Shown here: piece after piece, positions 1 through 10,497 of the stretch
Position numbering within the stretch: the first letter of the stretch is position 1
Layout: each line of letters starts with the position of its first letter
NCBI GenBank assembly: GCA_026988435.1
Contig: JALSLH010000009.1
Coordinates: forward strand, 1-64,000
DNA length: 64,000 bases
Origin: Methylophaga sp.
Lineage (GTDB): Bacteria > Pseudomonadota > Gammaproteobacteria > Nitrosococcales > Methylophagaceae
Direction of reading: 5' to 3'
Position numbers and translations under genes: made by a program
The notes under the pieces: model-generated
The model's database searches: none
The model's input: only the letters and a program-made list of their open reading frames with translations
Told to the model about the DNA's origin: nothing

Positions 1-197
1 GGAGTTCAAGATAATAAACATAATCATCATCGGAGAAAAAACATCCTGTCTACGATTTCCTCGCTGGATAATATGATGTGGGTAGTTGGGTAAAATTACC
101 CTTGCTAATCGTGCCATGGTTGGATTGTAGCATAATTAAGTATTGTGTCCCCAGAATTCCCCAGAATTCCTTATCTATTTCGTGGGGATTTGTCAGG
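1..197. other. Non-coding left edge
   Basis: No convincing gene is seen before the NTF2-like ORF. The 62-codon plus-strand ORF here runs into the 3' end of that gene and has no recognisable family. A 10-bp unit, CCAGAATTCC, is directly repeated around 150-172; this is too short to assign a role. Confidence 0.5.
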
Positions 198-572
198 TCA
201 GCCAGCTTGATTTTCTACATGGAAAAGCTTGTTGTAGATGGTCCACTTATTGTTCTCTTTAATTAGAGACAATGTATCTAGAAACGTCATGCCCAAATAA
301 TCATCACGCACTCGGGCGACAGCTGTATTCCCAGCCATTTCAATTGAAAGAATATCAAGCCGAATGAGATCGCCTTTTTCCTTGGGGGATGGTTGCTGGT
401 TTTCAACAAGACTTGCGAAGTCGTTTACTGACATCTGATGGAGACCGTCTTCCATGTACCCAGCGATCAATGCGTTGGCATGAAATGCAGCACGCGCCTT
501 CTCGGCACTTGATTCGTACATACAATCAAAGTATGTACGAATAGTTTTTTCTATTTGATTTTCATCATTCAT
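198..572 (-). CDS. NTF2-like (SnoaL / lumazine-binding-2 type) small protein
   Basis: A 124-residue protein with the look of the NTF2-like superfamily: an N-terminal helix (IEKTIRTYFDCMYESS), a short loop region, then strands ending in NKWTIYNKLFHVE, typical of the Lumazine_bd_2/DUF4440 group. Members are single-domain cone-shaped proteins that may bind small ligands or act as enzymes; the substrate cannot be predicted. There is no signal peptide, so it is probably cytoplasmic. It lies downstream of trxB on the same strand with a short gap, but a functional link is not evident. Family assignment is by pattern and moderately sure. Confidence 0.6.
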   Translation of the reverse strand: MNDENQIEKTIRTYFDCMYESSAEKARAAFHANALIAGYMEDGLHQMSVNDFASLVENQQPSPKEKGDLIRLDILSIEMAGNTAVARVRDDYLGMTFLDTLSLIKENNKWTIYNKLFHVENQAG

Positions 573-621
573 TTGCTAGTGCTAACCTCTGAAAAGGGCA
601 AGTGGGGTTATCAATATGCTC

Positions 622-1593
<972 letters not shown>

Positions 1594-1685
1594 TTATCGG
1601 CAAAGGTCTGTTTGGTAAAGCATAAAACTTGTAAAGCTGTGTTAAAATAACACGCTAAATTATTGGAACAACTGGAAATATCACT

Positions 1686-3983
1686 TTGGCTCAAGCAACA
1701 CGAATTGATTCTAAAGACAAGCAAGAAGTTGTATCGGGCGCAATTAGCTTTCGCTTGCGCGAAGCGGCACTGATTTTGTCTTTAGCTCTGGCAGCCTATT
1801 TATTACTCGCTTTATGGTCTTATCAGCCTACCGATCCCGGTTGGTCTACCACCGGTATGGATGATGTGATAGCAAACCGTGGCGGAATTGTGGGTGCTTG
1901 GCTGGCGGATACCTTGCTTTTTGGTTTTGGCTTTCCTGCCTATTTATCGCCGCTTATGTTGGGGTTTAGTGGCTGGCTGCTGTTTAGTTGGGGCAAAACG
2001 GCTGATCCATCTGACGCATTACATTTTTGGATCATTAAAGCGATTGGCTTAGTGATGGCGTTGGCAGCAGCTAGTGGATTATCTTCCTTAAGCCTAATGG
2101 ATTACGCGCACTATTTACCGATGGGTGCTGGCGGCGTATTAGGTGAGGTTGTAGGTAATGGCTTTACCTCTGTTTTTGGTACTTCTGGCACAACATTATT
2201 ATTATTGGCGGTGTTATTAACAGGCGTAACTTTATTTACAGGCTTGTCATGGTTAATGGTTATTGACCGTTTAGGTGCGTTTGCATTGGCTATTTTTTAT
2301 ACTATTTCATCTTGGGTGCGAGGCCTAAAAGAAGATCTCGCAGCAAAACAAGTGAAACAACGCCGTGAAGATGTTTTTTTAGAACAAAATGAGAAGATAA
2401 AATCACGTGCTAAAGTACGAATTGAACCCGTTATCGAAGAAGTGAAAGTCAGTAAGCGCGAAGAAAAAGAACGGCAAGTGCCCTTATTTGAAACCGCTGA
2501 AGAAGGTGCGATGCCGGCATTAGCTTTGCTTGATGTGCCCGGCGAAAGTGTCAGTGGTTATAGTGAAGATGTGTTGCAAGCTTTATCTCGCCAAGTGGAG
2601 TTGAAGTTAAAAGATTTTGGTGTAGAAGTGCAGGTGGTAGAAGTGCAACCGGGGCCAGTGGTGACACGTTTTGAACTGCAACCCGCACCGGGAATTAAAG
2701 TAAGCCGTATTTCTGGATTAGCTAAAGATTTAGCTCGTGCTTTATCGGTGAGTAGTGTGCGTGTAGTTGAAGTGATTCCCGGAAAGCCAGTTGTTGGTTT
2801 GGAAATCCCTAATGTAAACCGAGATATTGTGCGTTTGCGTGAGATTCTAGGCTCACCAGAATATGAAAACAGTAAGTCGGTATTGATGATGGCACTGGGT
2901 AAAGATATTGCCGGGCGTCCTGTATCGGCTGATTTAGAAAAAATGCCGCATTTGCTGGTGGCGGGTACGACAGGTTCAGGGAAATCTGTAGGTATTAATG
3001 CCATGATTCTAAGCTTGCTTTATAAGGCTACGCCTGAGCAAGTGCGACTCATCATGATCGATCCTAAAATGTTGGAATTGTCAGTGTATGAAGATATTCC
3101 ACATTTATTAACACCTGTTGTTACCGATATGAAAGAAGCGGCTAATGCTTTGCGGTGGTGTGTAGCAGAAATGGAGCGCCGATACCCACTCATGGCGGCA
3201 ATGGGTGTACGTAATATCACGGGCTATAACAAAAAAGTGCAAGAAGCCATTGATCGTGGTGAGCCGATTGTTGATCCCACTGTTGATTTAGTCGATGGTG
3301 AGCCGCCAGAAACGTTGGAGCCTTTGCCCTTTATCGTTGTGGTAATTGACGAGTTGGCCGATATGATGATGGTAGTGGGCAAGCAAGTTGAAGAGCTCAT
3401 TGCTCGCTTGGCACAAAAAGCACGCGCATCAGGTATTCATCTAATATTAGCAACGCAACGTCCTTCAGTGGATGTCATCACCGGTTTAATCAAAGCCAAT
3501 ATTCCTACACGTATTGCCTTTCAAGTATCGTCGCGCATTGATTCACGGACCATCTTAGATCAAATGGGCGCAGAGCAGTTATTAGGGCAGGGTGACATGT
3601 TGTATCTCCCACCGGGCTCGGGCTTGCCTGAACGGGTGCATGGCGCATTTGTTGATGATAACGAAGTGCATGCGGTGGTGAATTTCTTGAAGAAAAATGC
3701 ACAGCCGAATTACCTAGAAGAAATAATTCAGCCACCTGTTGAAGAAGTGAATAGTGATGGATTAGCAGATGCTAGTGATGGCGAACAAGATCCACTTTAT
3801 GACCAAGCTGTGCAGGTTGTTGTTGAGTCGCGCCGTGCCTCTGTTTCAGGAGTGCAAAGACGATTGAAGATAGGCTATAACCGAGCCGCTAGGATTGTTG
3901 AAGCAATGGAAGCGGCAGGTGTTGTGTCTGCCATGCAAGGTAATGGTAGTCGAGAAGTTTTAGCACCACCACCAAGAGATTAA
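1686..3983 (+). CDS. ftsK: DNA translocase FtsK
   Basis: Septum-located DNA pump that clears and resolves chromosome termini at division. The N-terminal 170 residues carry four hydrophobic membrane segments, followed by a short charged linker (about 210-280). The alpha/beta motor has Walker A GTTGSGKS near residue 427 and Walker [12 protein letters not shown] near 549. A C-terminal winged-helix gamma domain (about 700-760) reads KOPS sites. At 765 residues it is a short-linker FtsK. The start is TTG, preceded by CTGGAAA. It is followed by lolA and rarA, a conserved order. Confidence 0.95.
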   Translation: MAQATRIDSKDKQEVVSGAISFRLREAALILSLALAAYLLLALWSYQPTDPGWSTTGMDDVIANRGGIVGAWLADTLLFGFGFPAYLSPLMLGFSGWLLFSWGKTADPSDALHFWIIKAIGLVMALAAASGLSSLSLMDYAHYLPMGAGGVLGEVVGNGFTSVFGTSGTTLLLLAVLLTGVTLFTGLSWLMVIDRLGAFALAIFYTISSWVRGLKEDLAAKQVKQRREDVFLEQNEKIKSRAKVRIEPVIEEVKVSKREEKERQVPLFETAEEGAMPALALLDVPGESVSGYSEDVLQALSRQVELKLKDFGVEVQVVEVQPGPVVTRFELQPAPGIKVSRISGLAKDLARALSVSSVRVVEVIPGKPVVGLEIPNVNRDIVRLREILGSPEYENSKSVLMMALGKDIAGRPVSADLEKMPHLLVAGTTGSGKSVGINAMILSLLYKATPEQVRLIMIDPKMLELSVYEDIPHLLTPVVTDMKEAANALRWCVAEMERRYPLMAAMGVRNITGYNKKVQEAIDRGEPIVDPTVDLVDGEPPETLEPLPFIVVVIDELADMMMVVGKQVEELIARLAQKARASGIHLILATQRPSVDVITGLIKANIPTRIAFQVSSRIDSRTILDQMGAEQLLGQGDMLYLPPGSGLPERVHGAFVDDNEVHAVVNFLKKNAQPNYLEEIIQPPVEEVNSDGLADASDGEQDPLYDQAVQVVVESRRASVSGVQRRLKIGYNRAARIVEAMEAAGVVSAMQGNGSREVLAPPPRD

Positions 3984-4044
3984 TGCAGTAATTGTTAGTG
4001 AACAGTTGTCACATTAGCAACATTAATAAAAAACGGAAAATTGA

Positions 4045-4704
4045 ATGATAAAACTAATGACACGATCTTTGTTTGCAGGTCTTGCACTTACTTGGTCTTT
4101 TTCAGTAATAGCAACAGAATCTGGAATAGAAAAACTCAATCACTTTGTGCAAACTGTCGCGACCTTTCAAGCAGACTTTAATCAAACCGTATTTGACCCA
4201 AATGGGCAAGTCATGGAGGAAGCAAATGGTACGTTTGCATTAGATCGTCCCGGACGGTTTCGTTGGGACTATCAAGACCCGTATCCACAACAAATTGTGG
4301 CAGATGGGCAACGCATTTGGTTTTATGATGTCGATCTTGAGCAGGTTACAGTCAACTCACAATTAGAAGCGTTAGCTGATACACCGGCAACCTTATTATC
4401 AGGTGAAACAAAGCCAGAAGATAAGTACTTACTTACAGATATTCCATCTGATGACGGCATGTTATGGGTAGATCTTGTTCCTAAAGAGCTTGAATCTAGC
4501 TTTCAAAAAATCATGTTAGCCTTCGATGAAAAAGGCCTTCGCCAAATGATAATGAAAGATAGTTTTGATCAACAAACACGTTTGGTGTTTAACAACGTCG
4601 TTGAAAATCCTAAGTTAGCGGATGATTTATTTGTTTTTACTCCGCCAGAGGGTGTTGACGTGGTGGGCGAGACGGAACTTAATCTTAACGCAGTAGAGCA
4701 GTAA
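4045..4704 (+). CDS. lolA: Outer-membrane lipoprotein carrier protein LolA
   Basis: Periplasmic chaperone that takes lipoproteins from LolCDE to LolB. A signal peptide (about residues 1-23) ends near VIATES. The mature part shows the LolA pattern: ATFQADFNQTVFD, the FRWDYQDPYPQQIVADGQ strand-turn and YDVDLEQVTV. Length of 219 residues is usual. A GGAA-type ribosome site precedes the ATG. It lies 61 bp behind ftsK and is probably co-transcribed with it. Confidence 0.93.
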   Translation: MIKLMTRSLFAGLALTWSFSVIATESGIEKLNHFVQTVATFQADFNQTVFDPNGQVMEEANGTFALDRPGRFRWDYQDPYPQQIVADGQRIWFYDVDLEQVTVNSQLEALADTPATLLSGETKPEDKYLLTDIPSDDGMLWVDLVPKELESSFQKIMLAFDEKGLRQMIMKDSFDQQTRLVFNNVVENPKLADDLFVFTPPEGVDVVGETELNLNAVEQ

Positions 4705-4757
4705 TATTGATAAGTGATAGATCTATAATCATTCAAGCTGAAACATTTTCACTCTCT

Positions 4758-4830
4758 CGTCACTCCCGCATGTTTTTAGCGGGAGTCTTGCTTAGACTCA
4801 GATCCCGGCTAAAAGCTTGCCGGGATGACG
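4758..4830. repeat. REP-like double hairpin, copy A
   Basis: Two adjacent hairpins, CTCCCGC/GCGGGAG and ATCCCGGC/GCCGGGAT, are enclosed by CGTCA...TGACG. The unit is homologous to 46000-46073 in inverted orientation and shares the GTCA(T/C)TCCCGC motif with 58104-58202. It lies between lolA and rarA and may stabilise or terminate the lolA transcript. Confidence 0.8.
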
Positions 4831-4858
4831 AAACGGTAAAAACTGTACTGGTATATAA

Positions 4859-6187
4859 GTGAGTAGCTTATTTGAAAATATTGATGATCTAGCAGGACGG
4901 CCACTTGCAGATCGAATGCGGCCAACATCTCTGGATGATTATATTGGTCAAAAACACTTATTAGCTGAAGGCAAACCGCTTAGACAAGCTATATCATCTG
5001 GCCACCCACATTCAATGATTTTCTGGGGGCCGCCCGGCACAGGTAAAACCACGCTTGGTAAATTAATCGCAGGCTATTGCGATATGGAATTTATCTCGAT
5101 TTCAGCCGTATTAGCCGGTGTTAAAGAAGTGCGGGCCGCTGTAACAAGGGCACAACAATTACAACAGGAACAAGGTAAGCGAACACTATTATTTGTTGAT
5201 GAAGTACATCGCTTTAATAAATCGCAGCAAGATGCTTTTTTACCCTATGTAGAAGATGGCACGTTTACCTTTATTGGTGCGACTACTGAAAATCCCTCAT
5301 TTGAATTGAATAATGCATTGCTATCACGAGCGCGTGTCTATGTATTGCAGTCATTGGGTAGTGAAGACTTACGTCAAATAATAGATCGCGCAATGAATGA
5401 TGATAAATTGGGGGTGGCTGATCGAGGAATTGAACTAGCCGATGAGCTACGCGACCAATTATCGCAAGCCGTTGATGGCGATGGCAGGCGAGCATTAAAT
5501 CTATTAGAAATAGTGATCGACCTTGCCGATAGCAAAGGTCAAAAACAAGTTAAAGAAGATGACTTGGCCGAAGTGTTATCCGGCACATTACGCCGCTTTG
5601 ATAAAGGCGGTGAAGCTTTTTATGATCAGATCTCAGCATTACATAAATCAGTGCGAGGTTCATCGCCAGATGGTGCTTTATATTGGTTATGCCGAATGTT
5701 AGATGGCGGCTGTGATCCCGTTTATCTAATGCGCCGAATAGTGCGCATGGCGAGCGAAGATATCGGTAATGCCGATCCACGAGGTTTACGCATCGCATTA
5801 GATGCATGGGAAAGCTTCGATAAATTAGGCCGACCAGAGGGAGACTTAGCGATTGCCCAAGCGGTAGTATATTTGGCAAGCGCCCCAAAAAGTAATGCTG
5901 TTTACACCGCCTTTAATGCCGCGATGCATGATGTAAAAACACAAGGTTCAGCCGAAGTGCCTATTCACTTACGTAATGCACCGACTAAGCTAATGAAAGA
6001 GTTGGGGTACGGTAAAGAATATCGTTATGCACATGATGAACCCGATGCGTATGCGGCGGGAGAAGATTATTTTCCTGAGGGTATGACGCCTCGGAATTAT
6101 TACCAGCCTGTTAATCGTGGTTTAGAGATTAAGATTGCTGAGAAGTTGGATCGGTTGAAAATGTTGGATCAGCAAGCTAAAAAATAA
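4859..6187 (+). CDS. rarA: Replication-associated recombination protein A (AAA+ ATPase)
   Basis: AAA+ ATPase of the RarA/MgsA/WRNIP1 family that acts at stalled replication forks. Walker A GPPGTGKT (about residues 57-64), Walker B LFVDEVHRF (about 115) and sensor FIGATTENPSFE are all present, and a C-terminal tetramerisation domain follows. At 442 residues it is full length. The start is GTG, with only a weak ribosome site. In many relatives serS follows; here a minus-strand exonuclease gene does. Confidence 0.95.
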   Translation: MSSLFENIDDLAGRPLADRMRPTSLDDYIGQKHLLAEGKPLRQAISSGHPHSMIFWGPPGTGKTTLGKLIAGYCDMEFISISAVLAGVKEVRAAVTRAQQLQQEQGKRTLLFVDEVHRFNKSQQDAFLPYVEDGTFTFIGATTENPSFELNNALLSRARVYVLQSLGSEDLRQIIDRAMNDDKLGVADRGIELADELRDQLSQAVDGDGRRALNLLEIVIDLADSKGQKQVKEDDLAEVLSGTLRRFDKGGEAFYDQISALHKSVRGSSPDGALYWLCRMLDGGCDPVYLMRRIVRMASEDIGNADPRGLRIALDAWESFDKLGRPEGDLAIAQAVVYLASAPKSNAVYTAFNAAMHDVKTQGSAEVPIHLRNAPTKLMKELGYGKEYRYAHDEPDAYAAGEDYFPEGMTPRNYYQPVNRGLEIKIAEKLDRLKMLDQQAKK

Positions 6188-6251
6188 TGCCGTCATTTAC
6201 CCTACAGTTACCTCGTTTCGGTATGTTTTAAGCCGGAATCTATAGCAAAGG

Positions 6252-7097
6252 CTAACGGATATAAGTTGAGAAGTCAGACTCAGATAATATTCTTATTCGC
6301 TGGCCTTTTTTGATCAGCTCTTCAGCTTTACGATGCTTACTACTTTTAGTATGGCCCGCAAGTTTTTCTATATCTTGATCTCCAACAACTAGAATTGTTG
6401 TTTTCTTTGTTACACTTGATGTGACAGTGCAACCACTATTTGTTGCTAGCACTATCATCTCTCGTCTAGGTAAGCATAACGCTCCTGTAAATACGAGTAT
6501 CTCGCCAAAGTGACCACCATCAATGTTTGGCTCAAGCATTTCACTGTTTGAAGATGGAGTAATGGGTCTGTTAGCTCTGCTAACCCACTCGTTTAAACTT
6601 GTACCTGAATGCTCAATGGCTCTCAATATTATAATTCCTGCAACCATTGAATCTTCAAGTGCATCATGGTGTTTAAATTCTATACCAAGAAATTCACTTA
6701 AGTTCTTTAGGCCATAACCACTTTTTGCAAACTGTGGCCATGTTCGTCGAGCTACTTTTGCGGAATCAACCCACTGGGTATTTATTTGTTCAAGGCCATA
6801 TTTCATCGTTACTTTTGATATTGCGCTTTTGTCAAAAGATGAATGACTAATGGTTATTCCCCCTTCTAAAAAGGTCTTAATTTTATCGAATACTTGATTG
6901 AATGTTGGCTTCCCCCGAATATCATCATCTTCTATGCCATGAACCATTGTGTTCATCCAGTCAAAATGAGTTTCTGGATCGATTAAGGATTCCCATTGCT
7001 GGCTAATTTTATCATCGATAAATTGAGTTATACCAATTTGACATATACTGGATAAATCTGAATTTGCAGTTTCTACATCAATCGCAATAAAATTCAT
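6252..7097 (-). CDS. DEDDh 3'-5' exonuclease with C-terminal BRCT domain
   Basis: The first 170 residues form a DnaQ-like exonuclease: motif I DVETAN (about residues 7-12), motif II SHSSFDKSAI (about 99) and motif III HHDALEDS (about 145-152). Residues of about 195-281 look like a BRCT domain (GEILVFTGALCLPRREM, then TTILVVGDQD). Similar two-domain proteins are usually annotated as exonucleases related to Pol III epsilon, but this is not the replicative subunit. A role in DNA repair or RNA trimming is inference. It is separated from rsmJ by 14 bp. Confidence 0.85.
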   Translation of the reverse strand: MNFIAIDVETANSDLSSICQIGITQFIDDKISQQWESLIDPETHFDWMNTMVHGIEDDDIRGKPTFNQVFDKIKTFLEGGITISHSSFDKSAISKVTMKYGLEQINTQWVDSAKVARRTWPQFAKSGYGLKNLSEFLGIEFKHHDALEDSMVAGIIILRAIEHSGTSLNEWVSRANRPITPSSNSEMLEPNIDGGHFGEILVFTGALCLPRREMIVLATNSGCTVTSSVTKKTTILVVGDQDIEKLAGHTKSSKHRKAEELIKKGQRIRILSESDFSTYIR

Positions 7098-7111
7098 TGT
7101 ATTTCCTTATA

Positions 7112-7864
7112 TTAATTTACCAAATAGACATCATAACGCGTATTTTTACTTTCAATACTGGTGGTTGGTTTTTGGTCATCGATAAACGGGGCTAATTTAG
7201 GACGTTTAACTACCACTCTTTTTAATGCTACATCACGAGAGATAGTAAGTAGTTGCTCGCTATCTATATCTGGCCCTGCAAGTTCGTGTAATAATCGCAT
7301 ATCTTTTTTAACTAGGGCTGACTTTTCTCGGCTTGGGTACATGGGATCTAAGTAGATAACGTCTGGATGCTGATGGTTTTCTAGCGTGCTGAAATAGTGA
7401 ATCGCATCTTTGTTGATGAGTGACATTCGGCTTATTACTTGTTGAAGATCTAAATTGTCAGTTGCTCGTTGTAATGCATCATCTAGCAAGCTGGCAATTA
7501 ATGGATTCCGTTCTATTAATGTAATCTTACAGCCTAGGTTTGCTAGCACAAAAGCATCACGTCCAAAACCAGCCGTGGCATCAATAATGGTGGGTGTAGC
7601 ACCTTTTTTCAGGCCAATCGCTTTAGCTAGCGGTTGACCTCGGCCACCACCAAATTGTCTTCGATGGGCATTTTTACCCGCTTCAAAGTCGATAAAGATC
7701 GGGTTGCCTAAATCGGGTGTGCGTATTTCGAAATGCTGTTGGGTGATAACAAGCTGAATTTGATCTGGATTTAAAATGCTAAAGGGGAGGCTGAGTTGCC
7801 TTGCTAATTCGTTTGCTTGTAGTTCTAATGAGGCTGAATCAGTGCTAACGGTGATGTCGCTCAT
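7112..7864 (-). CDS. rsmJ: 16S rRNA (guanine1516-N2)-methyltransferase
   Basis: SAM-dependent methyltransferase for G1516 of 16S rRNA. Characteristic RsmJ stretches are GGGRGQPLAKAIGLKKG, DATAGFGRDAF (SAM motif I), LIERNPLIASLL and the catalytic-loop motif YLDPMYP. Its 250 residues match the family. The start ATG overlaps the stop of the upstream lipoprotein gene by 4 nt (ATGA), so the two are translationally coupled. Confidence 0.92.
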   Translation of the reverse strand: MSDITVSTDSASLELQANELARQLSLPFSILNPDQIQLVITQQHFEIRTPDLGNPIFIDFEAGKNAHRRQFGGGRGQPLAKAIGLKKGATPTIIDATAGFGRDAFVLANLGCKITLIERNPLIASLLDDALQRATDNLDLQQVISRMSLINKDAIHYFSTLENHQHPDVIYLDPMYPSREKSALVKKDMRLLHELAGPDIDSEQLLTISRDVALKRVVVKRPKLAPFIDDQKPTTSIESKNTRYDVYLVN

Positions 7865-8808
7865 TGGCTGATAAATTGTCCGAATGCGCGGCTACCTTTG
7901 CCCGTTTTAATTATGTTTTCGACGTTATAATTATCGGTGTTAATGACTGAGATGGTGCCATCGCCCCAGTTGGTGACATAAACATATTGGCCATCGGGTG
8001 TAATGTCGATGCCTTCGGGTGAGTCCCCAACATCGACTGTGCTAATGATTGATGGGTTCACTGTGTCGATTATTGAAATAGTGCTGTCGTCTTGGTTGGT
8101 AACATAAAGATGTTTGCCATCGGGGCTGACAACGGCGCAATAAGGCCATTCACCGACATTAATGGTGCGGGTGACTTTGGCGGAATTGGTATCAATTACA
8201 CTGACGTTACTAGAACGAACATTGACGCTATAAAGTGTGTTGCCATCAGGTGATAAGGCTAAGCCAAATGGGGCTGACCCAACGTTTATGGTGTGTAAAA
8301 CATTTTGGGTGGCAGTATCGATAATCATAACATTATTGTCGTCACGGTTCGCAACATACAGCCGCTGGCGATTGTCATCAACAATTAGTCCGGCCGGTGA
8401 ATTCCCTACAAAGATAGTGGAAATAATTTTGGCTTGTTTAGGATCGACTACTGATATTTTATGCTGATACCAATCGGCAATATAGACTTTTGAACCATTA
8501 TTATTTGTGGCGATGCCTACGGGACCTGAAGGCGTTGGTATGTGTGATATCACCCTCATTGTTGAAGTATCTAATATGGTGAGATCTTGGCCTTCTGAAT
8601 TTGTAATAAAGGCACGATTATTATTGCTAAGGGCTATACCTACTGGACGATTACCCATTGGGATGGTGTGAATAACTTGCTGGGTTGAAGTATCAATGAC
8701 ACTCATATCATCACTTAGTTGATTGGTGATATAGGCATAAGGCGGATGTTGCTTAGCATTACATGCGGTAAGCAATCCTAAAACAAGAAAAAAGGCGATC
8801 TTTTTCAA
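7861..8808 (-). CDS. YncE-like YVTN beta-propeller lipoprotein
   Basis: About seven repeats of roughly 42 residues carry the YVTN/NHL pattern (GNRPVGIAL, VTNQDDSTISIID, VTNWGDGTISVI), forming a beta-propeller. The ORF opens at 8847, but I place the start at the TTG at 8808. That gives MKKIAFFLVLGLLTAC, a clean lipoprotein signal with lipobox LLTAC, and an AAGG lies just upstream. The TTG falls in the loop of a terminator-like hairpin that follows the SRPBCC gene. Such proteins are extracytoplasmic and often bind ligands, metals or DNA; the substrate is unknown. Confidence 0.75.
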   Translation of the reverse strand: MKKIAFFLVLGLLTACNAKQHPPYAYITNQLSDDMSVIDTSTQQVIHTIPMGNRPVGIALSNNNRAFITNSEGQDLTILDTSTMRVISHIPTPSGPVGIATNNNGSKVYIADWYQHKISVVDPKQAKIISTIFVGNSPAGLIVDDNRQRLYVANRDDNNVMIIDTATQNVLHTINVGSAPFGLALSPDGNTLYSVNVRSSNVSVIDTNSAKVTRTINVGEWPYCAVVSPDGKHLYVTNQDDSTISIIDTVNPSIISTVDVGDSPEGIDITPDGQYVYVTNWGDGTISVINTDNYNVENIIKTGKGSRAFGQFISQ

Positions 8809-8821
8809 GATCGCCTTTTTC
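8787..8821 (-). terminator. Terminator-like hairpin overlapping the YncE-like gene start
   Basis: On the minus strand AAAAAGGCGATCTT, loop GAAA and AAGATCGCCTTTTTT form a strong stem with a T-run, an intrinsic terminator for the SRPBCC gene. The same bases include the probable ribosome site (AAGG) and the TTG start of the beta-propeller lipoprotein. Confidence 0.75.
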
Positions 8822-8900
8822 GGTGAATCAATTAACAATAAAAGCATTGAGGTTGATTGAGTGGTTACTTGCTATTTTGTTGGCAAGGCCGCTTCGTCTC

Positions 8901-9464
8901 TCATTTTTCCAAAACTACTTTTAAGTTTTCTAGACCTGAAGTGATAACAGCTTTAATTGTTTCAACTGCATCTTTATCACTTTGACCTTCTGGAACAGGA
9001 GGGTTATCCATGAATGAACGGTAAAATTTAGATTTCCATTGCACTTCACTGCCACCATCTACGGCCTTAACCGTCATCCACGATTTATATGTCGCAACAG
9101 GTAATGTGAAATAAGGTGTGTCTTTACTATTAAATGTAATTGTTTTTACAACTGACATGCCAGTAATTTTATAGATTAGCATCATTTTTTCATCATCAAC
9201 TTTTTGAAGCTCTTCGGTAATCGTTGGGCTTCCTTCAGAACCTAATGTTAAAACACGTGTTTTTTCATCTTTCATTTCAACACTAGCAACGGCAGGGTGC
9301 CATTTATCAATAGCGCCAAAGTCTTTAACCATTGCCCAGACTTTTTCAGGTGATGCATTAATTGTGATTGTTTCTTTAACTTGTTGGCGACTTGGGCCGT
9401 GTGCTGTTGCTACCATAGGTGCAACCATCAGTGCTGCAATTATAAAATGTAAAAATTTCTTCAT
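8901..9464 (-). CDS. Periplasmic SRPBCC (START-like) protein
   Basis: A signal peptide (MKKFLHFIIAALMVAPMVATA) precedes an SRPBCC fold: ETITINASPEKVWAMVKDFGAIDKWHP is the classic first strand and helices of polyketide-cyclase-like proteins, with a C-terminal amphipathic helix (DAVETIKAVITSGLENLKVVL). The fold makes a hydrophobic ligand pocket; the ligand is unknown. GGAGAGG precedes the ATG. It lies upstream of the YncE-like lipoprotein in the same direction, so both may act on one exported substrate, which is inference. Confidence 0.75.
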   Translation of the reverse strand: MKKFLHFIIAALMVAPMVATAHGPSRQQVKETITINASPEKVWAMVKDFGAIDKWHPAVASVEMKDEKTRVLTLGSEGSPTITEELQKVDDEKMMLIYKITGMSVVKTITFNSKDTPYFTLPVATYKSWMTVKAVDGGSEVQWKSKFYRSFMDNPPVPEGQSDKDAVETIKAVITSGLENLKVVLEK

Positions 9465-9693
9465 TATTCCTCTCCGTTTAGGCGGTAATTAAATTTTGGA
9501 TCCGCACTAACTCAGAGTGCTGATATCGGTAATTAGTTCCCTAATATTTTCTGTCAGGTCACGATTAACTAGAATCTAGTAGGGATACTTTATCGTAACA
9601 AGTCAATATTTTCCACAATCAAATTTGACTTACACTGCTATATTATTGAAAATTGAACCTTTTTTAAATCGTTTTTTTAAGTTGGAGACTATA
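9465..9693. other. Divergent intergenic region (SRPBCC / mlaF)
   Basis: AT-rich non-coding sequence between divergent genes, expected to contain both promoters. A TTGACT lies near 9625, but no well spaced -10 hexamer stands out. No repeat or RNA gene is seen. Confidence 0.4.
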
Positions 9694-10497
9694 GTGCCAC
9701 TGATAAAAATCAGGGATTTGCACTTCTATCGTGGTGATAAGGCCATTTTTGAAGGGGTGAACATAGACATTCACCGCGGGAAAATTACTGCGATCATGGG
9801 GCCAAGTGGTACCGGAAAGACAACTTTGTTGCGCTTAATCGGCGGACAGTTACGTCCAGACAAAGGAACGATTGAAGTTGATGGTCAAGATGTTCACAAG
9901 CTGTCACATAAAGAATTATATGAATTGCGCAAGCGTATGGGCATGCTTTTTCAAAGCGGCGCGCTACTAACTGATATTAATGTATTCGATAATGTGGCAT
10001 TTCCCATTCGTGAGCACACAGACTTACCTGAAAGCATGATCCGTGATTTAGTTTTCATGAAATTACAGGCAGTAGGATTGCGCGGTGCGCGTGATATGAT
10101 GCCGAGTGAGTTATCAGGTGGTATGGCGAGGCGTGTTGCTTTGGCAAGAGCAATGACACTTGATCCAATGATGATTATGTACGATGAACCTTTTACCGGA
10201 CAAGACCCTATTTCAATGGGAACATTGGTCAATTTGATCCATCGAATGAATGATGCGATGAAGCTAACTAGTATTATCGTTTCACATGATGTGGTTGAAA
10301 CCGCTGAAATAGCCGATTCTATTTATTTATTATCAGGTGGAAAGGTGATTGAAAAAGGTTCATCAGTGCAATTGAAAAAATCTTCTTCGCAATGGGTGCA
10401 ACAGTTTATGCAAGGTTTGCCCGATGGCCCGGTGCCTTTCCATTATCCCGGTGTCAGTTTGTCAGACGATTTATTAAACCCAGAGGAAAGAATATGA
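9694..10497 (+). CDS. mlaF: Phospholipid transport ABC ATPase MlaF
   Basis: ATPase of the MlaFEDB complex, which moves phospholipids between inner membrane and periplasmic MlaC to keep outer-membrane asymmetry. Walker A GPSGTGKT (about residues 35-42), signature [14 protein letters not shown] and Walker [14 protein letters not shown] are present. The ORF begins at 9625, but the GTG at 9694 has GGAG seven bases upstream and gives the expected N-terminus [10 protein letters not shown] (267 residues). The stop overlaps mlaE by 4 nt. Confidence 0.93.
   Translation: MPLIKIRDLHFYRGDKAIFEGVNIDIHRGKITAIMGPSGTGKTTLLRLIGGQLRPDKGTIEVDGQDVHKLSHKELYELRKRMGMLFQSGALLTDINVFDNVAFPIREHTDLPESMIRDLVFMKLQAVGLRGARDMMPSELSGGMARRVALARAMTLDPMMIMYDEPFTGQDPISMGTLVNLIHRMNDAMKLTSIIVSHDVVETAEIADSIYLLSGGKVIEKGSSVQLKKSSSQWVQQFMQGLPDGPVPFHYPGVSLSDDLLNPEERI

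Noticed and set aside
150-172. Direct repeat CCAGAATTCC CCAGAATTCC
   Set aside because: Too short and isolated to support a functional call.
78-266. 62-codon plus-strand ORF at the left edge
   Set aside because: No family resemblance, and it overlaps the 3' end of the better supported NTF2-like gene.
2558-3004. 148-codon minus-strand ORF inside ftsK
   Set aside because: Antisense shadow of the FtsK motor domain; the plus-strand product is clearly real.
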